Source of the DNA: Phoronis australis
Lineage: Eukaryota; Phoronida; Phoronidae
Direction of reading: 5' to 3'
Assembly: GCA_002633005.1 (NCBI GenBank)
Contig: NMRA01000883.1
Span: 7,929 to 71,928, forward strand
DNA length: 64,000 bases
Shown: positions 58,901 to 64,000 of the stretch, in pieces
Numbering within the stretch: position 1 is the first letter of the stretch
How the letters are laid out: each line of letters opens with the position of its first letter
Position numbers and translations under genes: made by a program
The notes under the pieces: model-generated
What the model saw: only the letters and a program-made list of their open reading frames with translations
Told to the model about the DNA's origin: nothing
The model's database searches: none

Positions 58901-61900
58901 GAGACTGCACTATAGAGCTACCTACAAGGTTTCGGCCAGAGTAAATTTCATCAAACGTGTTGTCAAAAATATCTGTGTGTGGCTGTGTCGTCCACAGGTA
59001 TGCTACTGCTTCATGAGGGCAGCTTCAACTCATAACAAATCGTCAATCGCTGCTTTGTTCATTCGATTCACCTCTGTTCTACTTACAGTACATTAGTCAT
59101 TACCCGGTACGGTTGTACAGAGATGTGCTATGGATTAAAATGCATTGTTACTTTCAACATCCTCTATTTATCCCTCTATGAAGTTGCTGTAAACTTTCTG
59201 CGTTGGGAAATTCCCCGTTGGTCCACCTGCCCACGATAGCATGCGTTAGTCTGGGGGTAGTCGCTCAAAATTCTACTCCAGCCTCCCGTGGTCATATCGT
59301 TTGTTTGCCGCTTTTACCTCGTCCTCACTCCAAAATGGAGGCTGTGTAATGAATAAAAAATAACCATGTCACCATTTGCTGCTCCTGGTCTGGTTGGTTT
59401 CGATTGCAACTTCCATTATGCCAATCAGATGCCTTAGACAATTGACCCGGTGTAACCAAGCAAAGTCAATGCAATTTAGCCACTAGTTCCTTGCTTGTGT
59501 GGGAAAACATGTTTCGTGCACAGTGCCTTCCATTTACAGATGAGCTCGTGCATCATTGATGGAGCTTGCTACGCATCTAACCAGACCGATCCTCTGAACG
59601 ACTGCAACATCTGTGACCCAAGCCAGAACCGATCATCCTGGTCGCATTCTCCTACTGCCTGTATTATCGAAGGCCAGTGTTATCCGTCCAATCAGCGACA
59701 CCCATCAGACTTGTGCAAAGTCTGTGATCCAACCGTAGCAGCAACCAAATGGTCCGTGGTAGAGCAGTCACCTGAAGTCTGCTTCATCGATGGTGCTTGT
59801 TATGTACACAACCAGACTCATCCGAACGAGGCTTGCAAGATTTGTAATTCGTCCGAGACCCAGAAAAATTGGACCATTTATTGCGGTAGTGTATGGTTAC
59901 TATTCAGAATTTATGCTAAACAAAATGAAAATTCCCTCGGATGTTGTTCTGTCGTGAAGGTCTATTGCTTGGTTGGGAATCTGCAGGCAACACCCAACTC
60001 TGCAAAGAATAGATGATTGTCATTTTTGTGCACCCTGTGGCGACCATTTTTCGGATTTTCGCTTTTCAGCGAAATAAACGCGTTTTCCCTTAAAAGAAAT
60101 GAAATTTGGTGTTCAAACAGATGCAGGAAGCACTACTATAGCAGGTTTGTCTTTGCGACTGATATTGTTTCCAGCTATTCGAGAGGCTGACTGATCTTTT
60201 TTGTTGAATGATTATTTTTTCTAAAATTCCTTTTCCCTCACACAGTGTTTCCATACTTGTTTTCATCGTCCCTTTCATCATCGTCGCTGCCGTCGTAATA
60301 ACAGTCAGTAAGGTCTTTTAGTTTAGAATTTCATGAAAAATGTTATTGCTTATGCACGAGTCCTAAATATCTAAGCCATTTTTGTCGGCGTTGTTGGTGG
60401 CAGCATACAGTTGTTGGCATCGACGTCGTTAGGAGTGATGGCATCGCTGATACTGGCGGCATGTGCTTTGTCGTCGATGTTAAAAACACAGGTGCATTGG
60501 CCATCATAGTCGGTTTCAATAAACTGCGACGATTTAAGGTATACTATTAATCTTAAAACGGGTTATTCCTTAGAATATGGATCTTGATATTGGTATCAAA
60601 TTCATTGTGACACTCATTTTCAATGAGAGCTCAAACGGAGGTCCTCGACAAGGGTACAAGTCATAACATATTGTTCTGTTTCTGAATAGCTTTTATACAG
60701 TGGAAATACTGAGCAAAAGACAGTAGGCTTGAATTCTATGTCGGGACTGTCAACAATTCAGCCATACTACGTAGTAAGAACAAATGCATATACAAATTTG
60801 TTTCGCAAGAGAGTTCTGATAACGGCGGCGGTGGTGATGGTCAAAATGGATTTCTACTCGGTAAGTAATCGTCGGCATCACATCATTTAGTGGCTTTCAA
60901 ATAAACGCCGTTTTTGCATTTTCTTAATCAATCTCATGTAGCATATTTTCAAGTACCAAATATTTGTAATGCCAATTTTCAGACATCGACGAGTGCTCAA
61001 CTGGAATTTCAAGCTGTGGTCCAAATGCAACTTGCACCAACACGTATGGTTCCTACAGCTGCAGTTGTCTTGAAGGTTTTGAAGGCAGTGGCAGCAATTG
61101 TTTTGGTAAATTTTGCGGTACACGTACAGGTGCTACTAAATAAAATTTTAATATCCGTCTTTTTGAAAAATTGTTGAAAGTATTTATTTCATTTTCATAG
61201 TGTGACCAATCGTTGAATACGGTTGAAATTTAGGCTCCACGAAGAATAGATAAAATAGTAATCAATATTCCAAGAATGTCTTGTATTTCCGACAACAATG
61301 GTGTAGTGATCTTTTTTACCTCAAATGTTACGATACAAACACAATTAACTTGAAATAACAGTTCCCATCGATGCAATGCCAATCCACGATGACATTTCAG
61401 ATGTGAATGAATGTCATACCGGAAGTGCAACATGTAATCCAAATAGTACGTGTACCAACATCGTTGGTTCTTACAACTGCAGTTGTTGGGAAGGCTTTGA
61501 GGGCAATGGGACGGTCTGCTCTGGTAATGTGTTTTGGTTAAATAATAATAATTTTGACATGAAGTTACATGTAGTTTAGCGCGATCCTAACCTGATTTGC
61601 ATTGTTATATATTGGATACCAGAAAGTACATTATTTGCTGAAAACATCTGTTTTGTATGGTTACGTGCCATGAATAAATTTCTAAAGGGAAATCCATGAA
61701 GTGTGTGTCTACACGTAGCAATGACCATCATCGACACCTTTACAGATATTGATGAATGCCATTCCGGATCTACAACTTGTGACGCGTATGCTACATGTAC
61801 CAACGTCATGGGTTCATACACCTGCAGCTGTCGTGAAGGCTTTGAGGGCAATGGAACGGTCTGCTCAGGTGATGTGTTTTGGTTAAATAACAGTGATTTT

Positions 61901-62342
61901 AAAATTAAGTTAGTTTAGCGCAATCCCAACGTTATTTGGATTCGTATACCTATGTCTATATCTATATCTATATATCTAAGGATATTATTTGTCGAAAAAG
62001 TAGTAGTCCATAGTGAAGTGTCGTTAATAACTTTCTAAAAAAAATCCGTGAATTAATTTTAGGAAAATTATTTCATCAAAGCTTTTATAGTGTACGTCCT
62101 TCACGGATGACGTTATGAGCATTTTGCAATCTCCCTTGGTGCTATATGCACCTGTGTAGTTTAAAATTTTGGAATTGTGTGCCTGCACGTAACAATGTCC
62201 ATCGTCGACACCTTTACAGATATTAATGAGTGCCATGCGGGAACTGCAACTTGTGACGCACATGCTACATGTACCAACATCGTTGGTTCTTACAACTGCA
62301 GCTGTCGGGAAGGCTTTGAGGGCAATGGGATGGTCTGCTCTG
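29812..62342 (+). CDS. Large extracellular mosaic protein, VWDE-like (31 exons traced, both ends incomplete)
   Basis: One plus-strand gene is supported by a chain of GT-AG exons whose phases agree at nearly every junction. Domain order: C-type lectin domain with MIB/HERC2 insert (exons 1-5), EGF (6), calcium-binding EGF (7), D8C (8-10), short Cys segment (11), VWDE-type region (12-15), VWD (16-19), VWDE-type C region (20-21), EGF with flanks (22-24), three Cys repeats (25), unresolved linker (26-27), four calcium-binding EGFs (28-31). Many disulfides and NxS/T sequons indicate a secreted or surface glycoprotein. The middle closely follows vertebrate VWDE (von Willebrand factor D and EGF domain protein), but the N-terminal lectin/MIB part does not. 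No signal peptide, stop codon or membrane anchor was located. Two joints are uncertain (exons 9/10 and 26/27). Confidence 0.88.
32388..32470 (-). repeat. tRNA-derived SINE head
   Basis: On the minus strand, GCCGCTGAGTGGTG looks like a degenerate A box and GGCTTCGAAACC a B box at tRNA-like spacing. No clean acceptor stem, so a SINE or tRNA relic. Confidence 0.45.
33027..33133. mobile_element. MITE-like palindrome
   Basis: TATCTAGAGCACTCGTGGATTTT (from 33040) pairs with AAAATCCACTTGTGCTCTAGATACC (to 33120) after a 34-base loop, and the pairing extends weakly outward (GTGATCCCCC / GGGGATAAC). Compact hairpin element in intron 1. Confidence 0.75.
33225..33327 (+). CDS. Exon 2: C-type lectin domain, WIG motif, GC donor
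   Basis: Acceptor TTTTAG at 33224. Reads [20 protein letters not shown], then [18 protein letters not shown] is the WIGL core motif of C-type lectins. The frame is followed by GAAG|GCAAGT, a good non-canonical GC donor; no GT donor fits. Phase 0 to 1, matching exon 3. Confidence 0.8.
34878..34920. repeat. GT microsatellite
   Basis: (TG)n of about 20 units with one A interruption. Confidence 0.95.
35044..35147 (+). CDS. Exon 3: start of the MIB/HERC2 domain
   Basis: Phase 1 to 0, acceptor AAATAG, donor CAG|GTAAGC. Contains [20 protein letters not shown] and NWRF. PGARVVxGxDxxW is the opening of the MIB/HERC2 domain. Confidence 0.82.
36377..36533 (+). CDS. Exon 4: MIB/HERC2 domain, main part
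   Basis: Acceptor CACAG, donor CTG|GTAAGG, phase 0 to 1. Reads [20 protein letters not shown], then [23 protein letters not shown]. GxVGTV, VxWD and YRMGxxGxYDLK are the hallmark motifs. In MIB and HERC2 this module binds peptides inside the cell, so its use in an extracellular protein is unusual. Confidence 0.92.
37163..37243 (+). CDS. Exon 5: C-type lectin domain, C-terminal end
   Basis: Acceptor CCGCAG, donor CAG|GTAAGC, phase 1 to 1. Reads [20 protein letters not shown] then MQFVCMA. The spacing C...W..xxC......FVC is the last three cysteines of a C-type lectin fold, placed after the MIB module. Confidence 0.85.
37967..38080 (+). CDS. Exon 6: EGF domain
   Basis: Symmetric phase-1 exon, six cysteines: [24 protein letters not shown]. 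Standard EGF module exon; no DxDE calcium motif at its start. Confidence 0.92.
38380..38545. repeat. CA/GT/GC-rich simple repeat
   Basis: Interrupted (AC)n, then TGTGCGCGCGCGTGTG alternating purine-pyrimidine run (38500-38545), Z-DNA-prone. Confidence 0.85.
38738..38936 (-). mobile_element. MITE-like element, GGATCT end
   Basis: On the minus strand begins CCAGTGGCGGATCTAGGATA and includes the G-rich hairpin; its middle matches 9060-9175 in the opposite orientation. About 200 bp, left boundary inferred. Confidence 0.6.
38998..39060 (-). repeat. tRNA-like B box, SINE relic
   Basis: The minus strand contains GGGGTTCGATTCCG preceded by a stem-loop-like stretch; a plausible but weak A-box region lies upstream (GCTAGACAGTCTC). 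Confidence 0.4.
39345..39410. repeat. ATGTACATGT-rich simple repeat
   Basis: Cluster of overlapping TACATGTAC / ATGTATAC palindromes just upstream of exon 7. Confidence 0.85.
39450..39566 (+). CDS. Exon 7: calcium-binding EGF domain
   Basis: Symmetric phase-1 exon. Begins [10 protein letters not shown], then [25 protein letters not shown] plus the aromatic after GS fits the calcium-binding EGF consensus. The donor is GAAG|GTTTGT. Confidence 0.93.
41014..41172 (+). CDS. Exon 8: start of D8C domain, followed by repeated donors
   Basis: Acceptor TCATAG, phase 1 to 1. Contains [15 protein letters not shown] and later [11 protein letters not shown], matching the DPC...L and CD..L..GWY start of D8C (uromodulin-type) domains. 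The donor AAG|GTGAGT at 41173 is the first of eight copies in a 39-bp tandem repeat. Confidence 0.88.
41162..41482 (+). repeat. 39-bp tandem repeat spanning the exon 8 splice donor (8 copies)
   Basis: The unit CTAAAGGAAGGTGAGTGGAA plus GATGATATTAATGAAATGT is repeated eight times, nearly perfectly. Each copy carries GAAGGTGAGT, a strong 5' splice site, at 41173, 41212, 41251, 41290, 41329, 41368, 41407 and 41446. The unit is 13 codons and open, so the coding frame continues through the whole array. Confidence 0.95.
42368..42487 (+). CDS. Exon 9: D8C domain, middle
   Basis: Acceptor ATTCCAG, donor GCAG|GTAAAT, phase 1 to 1. Begins [12 protein letters not shown], then PTRCV...[16 protein letters not shown] and the CxT..P.W pattern are the D8C core. 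Confidence 0.88.
42604..42832 (+). CDS. Exon 10: D8C domain, C-terminal part
   Basis: Donor TTTG|GTACGC, phase 1 out. Contains [23 protein letters not shown] and [16 protein letters not shown], typical of the D8C end (VxRxxC, CC, VKxC, YYLxPPPxC). The acceptor is GGCAG at 42603 or CAACAG at 42599; both give an entry phase (0 or 2) that does not match exon 9 (phase 1). An acceptor at 42559 has the right phase but reads through a TAG at 42580. A sequence error, a missed mini-exon or a real lesion are possible. Confidence 0.8.
43493..43555 (+). CDS. Exon 11: short cysteine segment after D8C
   Basis: Symmetric phase-1 exon of 63 bp with a strong acceptor (GTTTTTTTTCAG). Reads [20 protein letters not shown]. 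Such a CPxGxxSxxGxxPGC linker follows lectin/D8C modules in related proteins. Confidence 0.85.
44024..44256 (+). CDS. Exon 12: VWDE-type N region
   Basis: Acceptor TTTCAG, donor CAG|GTAGGT, phase 1 to 0. Contains [20 protein letters not shown], then IFLVGET and [11 protein letters not shown], resembling the segment before VWD in VWDE proteins (VxFxC...YxVxW...GxxxGxxVxC). Confidence 0.8.
44779..44852 (-). repeat. tRNA-derived SINE head or tRNA pseudogene
   Basis: Minus strand: TAGCTCAGTGGCAAGAG (A box, near perfect) and GGTGGTTCGATTCCGAG (B box, perfect) spaced as in a tRNA gene of about 73 nt. The anticodon loop TCGGCAA has C instead of U33 and the acceptor stem does not pair well, so it is probably a SINE head. 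Confidence 0.65.
45180..45266 (+). CDS. Exon 13: VWDE-type region, continued
   Basis: Phase 0 to 0. Reads [20 protein letters not shown] then SDRKLLGIE. The VxCxxR start completes the motif begun in exon 12. Confidence 0.8.
45632..45832. mobile_element. MITE-like element with GAGGATCTATGGGGG end
   Basis: AGAGGAGGATCTATGGGGGT at the left, a perfect GGGAGGGG/CCCCTCC hairpin at 45757-45774, and AT-rich tail. Resembles the GGCGGATC family in layout; the homology is only suggestive. Confidence 0.4.
46236..46508 (+). CDS. Exon 14: VWDE-type beta-rich domain
   Basis: Phase 0 to 0, acceptor AACTCAG, donor CAG|GTATGA. 91 codons: [20 protein letters not shown], then LTYVPGG and [11 protein letters not shown]. 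Beta-strand-like alternation and two Cys, as expected ahead of the VWD domain. Confidence 0.85.
46701..46793 (+). CDS. Exon 15: linker to VWD
   Basis: Phase 0 to 0, acceptor TTTTTAG, donor AAG|GTAAGT. Reads [20 protein letters not shown] then [11 protein letters not shown]. Confidence 0.85.
47469..47548 (+). CDS. Exon 16: VWD domain start
   Basis: Acceptor TTTTTCAG, donor CAG|GTCAGT, phase 0 to 2. Contains [16 protein letters not shown]. CxxxxDPHxxxFDG is the diagnostic opening of von Willebrand type D domains. Confidence 0.93.
47744..47807 (+). CDS. Exon 17: VWD domain
   Basis: Phase 2 to 0. [21 protein letters not shown], continuing FDG-R-YY with the GEFxLY strand typical of VWD. Confidence 0.93.
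48556..48616. repeat. Intronic inverted repeat, AGGATCTTGACATT stem
   Basis: CACCTCCAGGATCTTGACATTGTTAT pairs with GATAATGTCAAGATCCTGAGGTG with one bulged base, a roughly 24-bp stem and a short loop. Pre-miRNA-like shape, or a MITE relic. Confidence 0.7.
48986..49216 (+). CDS. Exon 18: VWD domain, central part
   Basis: Phase 0 to 0, 77 codons. Begins [20 protein letters not shown]; continues with [15 protein letters not shown] and ends GGRRYV before GTAATT. Four cysteines match the VWD core region in VWDE-like proteins. Confidence 0.92.
49962..50243. repeat. 34-bp intronic tandem repeat (8 copies)
   Basis: Unit GATCGAGTGATGCCAGTCAT plus CCTACTCTGGCCCA, with starts every 34 bp from 49962 to 50200 and a partial ninth at 50234. 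Copies differ at one or two bases. No spacers, so not CRISPR; it is an intronic minisatellite between exons 18 and 19. Confidence 0.95.
50826..51064 (+). CDS. Exon 19: VWD domain, C-terminal part
   Basis: Acceptor ATTCCAG, donor GGAG|GTGAGG, phase 0 to 2. Contains [19 protein letters not shown] and [19 protein letters not shown]. GLCGxxDxDxxND is the conserved VWD end motif, with the PxxF.ESWR tail. Confidence 0.94.
52163..52222. repeat. Perfect 21-bp inverted repeat, hairpin
   Basis: CAACGGAGCATTTTTGTTTAA (52163-52183) and its exact complement (52202-52222) with an 18-base loop. Intronic. It could be a MITE relic or a small-RNA-like hairpin. Confidence 0.85.
52518..52851 (+). CDS. Exon 20: VWDE-type C region with a four-arginine stretch
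   Basis: Acceptor TTCTTAG, donor CAG|GTAAGT, phase 2 to 0. Contains [15 protein letters not shown] and [20 protein letters not shown]. The exon completes R from exon 19. RRRR at 52729-52740 could be a proprotein-convertase site. The family has a Cys-rich segment at this point. Confidence 0.9.
52890..53045. repeat. TA/TG microsatellite
   Basis: (AT)n from 52890, then (GT)n with interruptions to about 53030, directly after exon 20. Long spurious frames on both strands come from it. Confidence 0.95.
54160..54309 (+). CDS. Exon 21: VWDE-type C region, furin-like start
   Basis: Acceptor GATTTCAG, donor GTG|GTACGG, phase 0 to 0. Begins [24 protein letters not shown] is a dibasic convertase-type site. 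Three Cys follow in a pattern C...RC....C, as in the post-VWD part of VWDE. Confidence 0.9.
54808..54994 (+). CDS. Exon 22: VWDE-type C region and first half of an EGF
   Basis: Acceptor CTTTCAG, donor AATG|GTAGGT, phase 0 to 1. [19 protein letters not shown], then [15 protein letters not shown]; the last part is the beginning of an EGF domain. Confidence 0.92.
55981..56162 (+). CDS. Exon 23: second half of EGF and following region
   Basis: Phase 1 to 0, acceptor CCGTAG, donor AAAG|GTATGA. Begins [14 protein letters not shown], closing the EGF of exon 22, then [14 protein letters not shown] and a further Cys pair. Confidence 0.92.
56760..57017 (+). CDS. Exon 24: beta-rich region after EGF
   Basis: Phase 0 to 0, 86 codons. 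[12 protein letters not shown], then [20 protein letters not shown] and [15 protein letters not shown]. The V.C..P....Y.V.VSNDG.....Y is the VWDE C region pattern. Confidence 0.9.
57649..59322. repeat. Inverted 20-bp repeats 1.6 kb apart in an intron
   Basis: ACGAGGTAAAAGCGGCAAAC at 57649-57668 and its exact reverse complement at 59303-59322. Similarity does not extend far on either side and no target duplication is visible. May bound an old DNA element. Confidence 0.55.
58428..58918. mobile_element. MITE-like inverted repeat element
   Basis: The segment GTCTCCAAGCCTACAGATGG through CGCTGATCGGTTTAGCCAT (58439-58477) matches the reverse complement of 58860-58907 at most positions, giving roughly 45-bp imperfect terminal inverted repeats around about 390 bp. 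No coding potential. Confidence 0.6.
59540..59885 (+). CDS. Exon 25: three CxxDGxCY cysteine repeats
   Basis: Acceptor TTTACAG, phase 0 to 1, donor GCG|GTAGTG. Three tandem units of about 38 residues, starting [38 protein letters not shown] and [19 protein letters not shown], each ending C-x-x-C-D/N. The same kind of repeat follows the C region in several invertebrate VWDE-like proteins. Sequons (NQT) recur. Confidence 0.9.
60411..60538 (+). CDS. Exon 26 (uncertain): linker
   Basis: Acceptor CATACAG, phase 1. Reads [18 protein letters not shown] then FVVDVKNTG. Two possible donors: CAG|GTGCAT at 60488 (phase 1) or AAG|GTATAC at 60539 (phase 0). Only the first fits the next exon. The acceptor lacks a good pyrimidine tract. 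No domain recognised. Confidence 0.45.
60720..60860 (+). CDS. Exon 27 (uncertain): linker before EGF array
   Basis: Donor CTCG|GTAAGT is strong and of the right phase (1). The frame reads [20 protein letters not shown], then [18 protein letters not shown]. The acceptor is weak (GCAAAAG at 60719); a better one at 60690 would open a different frame that does not join exon 28. A one-base indel could reconcile them. Confidence 0.45.
60983..61105 (+). CDS. Exon 28: calcium-binding EGF
   Basis: Symmetric phase-1 exon of 123 bp: [37 protein letters not shown]. Four 123-bp EGF exons follow one another here. Confidence 0.94.
61401..61523 (+). CDS. Exon 29: calcium-binding EGF
   Basis: Phase 1-1, 123 bp: [37 protein letters not shown]. 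More similar to exons 30 and 31 than to exon 28. Confidence 0.95.
61746..61868 (+). CDS. Exon 30: calcium-binding EGF (recent duplicate)
   Basis: Phase 1-1, 123 bp: [37 protein letters not shown]. The upstream ACACCTTTACAG intron end is shared with exon 31, and the downstream GTGATGTGTTTTGGTTAAAT with exon 29, so this is a duplicated exon-plus-intron unit. Confidence 0.95.
62220..62342 (+). CDS. Exon 31: calcium-binding EGF (recent duplicate)
   Basis: Phase 1-1, 123 bp: [37 protein letters not shown]. Its donor phase requires a further exon, which I do not find before 64000. Confidence 0.95.
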
Positions 62343-64000
62343 GTAATATGTTTTGTTTAATAAAGGCTCGTTTTGCATTTTTAAGCTGGCTGGAAACAGA
62401 AATCAAATTGCACCTTGAACGCTCATAAAATCGATCTGATGGTATTTGTCACCGTGAATGGATTCTTTCGTCGTTTTAACTAGGCCTCCAAGTTTCAATT
62501 TTTGTGGTGTTGGTCAACCCTAAAATTCTGAATCTGATAATTACGTATGTCCGAATTGGTTGTTTCTTTAGTGTACATGTACACTTAGTTGTGATCCTTG
62601 TCCACTAGTTTGACTTCGACAGGCTCAGTCATACAGTAGATTTCAAGCGTCATTGTGTGAACACGCCACAAATATCTTTGGGAGTAGCCTTATTTGTACT
62701 TGCCCGAGTCTCATAAATCTACGTCAAATTGAAGAGGCTTAGTCATGCGAATCAGAAAACAATGAATCATTTAAATGTTGAGTAATCAAAAAGTGAACGT
62801 CTTGCTGCATTTTGAGCTATACTATTTTCTTTAAACCAGCACCTTACAGTGATAAATCGTTCGGTAGTAATGCAAGGGCGTAGGTATGCAGCTCCAGGTA
62901 TTTCGGGGTTTAAGGTTATGCGCAGGGCCGAATTGACACAACGGCCTAGGGTGACAAAACTTCTGAGTTGCATCAGTTTGGGTCAGCATTGACGTTACAG
63001 AATAATAACAGTATTTTTGCGTAGGTCGATGTGGGCCGGTAATGCTGAGCCAATGTGACACATACATCTACGAAAAGCGTGTGCCACATTGGGCCTAAGT
63101 ACACTATCAAGGTTATGAGACGTGATTTCGATTGGTACATGTAAGTGGACTACACTAACACAACACGGAATGGTTTTAAGCAACATCAATGCGAAAATGT
63201 AATGTTTTTATGCCAAAAGTTATACAAGTAAACATAGTTATGTATCGCCTTTATAGAGTATCACGCAGTACTGTCCTAAAGTGGCACAGTTTATAAGTTG
63301 AGTCAATTTGGGCTGGCGAAGAGTTCCCCCCTCCACTGCTTAGTGATGTGAAGTCTGGTGTCACAGTTTCAGCGCCAAAACTGTATCTAGAAATTCCTCG
63401 TTTTTCAACAGTCAGTACTTTGAAGACTGAACTTCTAGGATTAAACGTTGACAACCCTACTGAAACATGCGTAGCAGTGTAATCCACATCGGTATTGTCG
63501 CGGGATATAACCACGCTTCATAAGTAATGGTTTCCTAACAATGATCTCCAAAATTGATTTTTGGGCTTAATCGGGCGAATCTATCGATGGCTTTGGCATT
63601 GTGACACTGCCGGAAATTGTTCACAACCAACTGTTTTCAATCTCGCTCTACAAAACATTAAGTCTTGTTTTTGTGGAAAATGTGACTTTTTATTCGGCGG
63701 TTGGAGATCCAATCCACATCCCTGGCTCAATAGTTGACTCTTTAATTTAGGTTTTCTCGCTTCGATATATTTTGCTATCACTACTTTTGATGGTTTTGAT
63801 TTTCTCATTGGATGCTGTGGTGCCCGATTTTTTGCTCCTTTGTCCAAGTCTGGGGGAGGGAAAAATTCCCAAGCACCCTCTCATAATACGCCTATGAACG
63901 TGAAGAAGAACAATTAAAGCAGTTTCCAAACTGAAGTTTGAAAATCCTTTACTTATTAGTACTGCATACTTTACTAAGGCAGCTCCATGTGACCTGATTG
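62343..64000. other. Downstream intron or intergenic region; no exon recognised
   Basis: Exon 31 needs a downstream phase-1 exon. No further EGF, membrane or stop-bearing exon is recognisable to the end of the window. Confidence 0.5.

Noticed and set aside
60242..60320. Hydrophobic segment ([20 protein letters not shown]) after a strong acceptor, possible membrane anchor
   Set aside because: The frame needs entry phase 2, but exon 25 ends in phase 1, and the next codons stop at once. Could be an alternative last exon, but not supported here.

Overview
Eukaryotic genomic DNA from an invertebrate animal, most likely marine (lancelet, hemichordate or mollusc grade; I cannot choose from the sequence alone). 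The reasons are: GT-AG introns, exons of metazoan extracellular modules (C-type lectin, EGF, D8C, von Willebrand D), LTR and non-LTR retrotransposons, MITE-like elements, tRNA-derived SINEs, microsatellites, and many copies of the palindrome TACATGTA. There are no prokaryotic operons. Most open frames shorter than about 100 codons here are noise or repeat products.

Layout. 1-29.8 kb is gene-poor and repeat-rich. It holds a decayed LINE interrupted by a long-TIR DNA element (0.85-2.8 kb) that carries a smaller GGCGGATC-ended element inside it. It also holds satellite-like blocks (4.3-4.6, 6.3-6.65 and 7.02-7.18 kb), a SINE (9.3 kb) and a second LINE reverse-transcriptase remnant (11.2-12.55 kb). 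A complete LTR retrotransposon lies on the minus strand (15776-20361), with primer-binding site, polypurine tract and 4-bp target duplication. It encodes a Gag with a CCHC knuckle and a TatD-family metallohydrolase, but no visible reverse transcriptase, RNase H or integrase. A 2.2-kb DNA transposon with CAGGGCTCGAC ends (20879-23067) and several MITE fragments follow.

29.8-62.3 kb is one very large plus-strand gene. I traced 31 exons, and almost all junctions agree in phase. The predicted product is an extracellular, cysteine-rich, VWDE-like protein: a C-type lectin domain that appears to be split by an inserted MIB/HERC2 domain, then EGF, calcium-binding EGF, D8C (uromodulin type), a VWDE-type N region, a VWD domain, a VWDE-type C region with an EGF, three about 38-residue CxxDGxCY repeats, a poorly resolved linker and four calcium-binding EGF modules. 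Neither the signal-peptide exon nor the last exon was found, so the gene probably extends past 62.3 kb and perhaps out of the window.

Most notable: (1) the Gag plus TatD LTR element without pol; (2) the MIB/HERC2 domain inside a C-type lectin fold; (3) a 39-bp in-frame tandem repeat that copies a 5' splice site eight times; (4) recent exon-plus-intron duplications that built the terminal EGF array.
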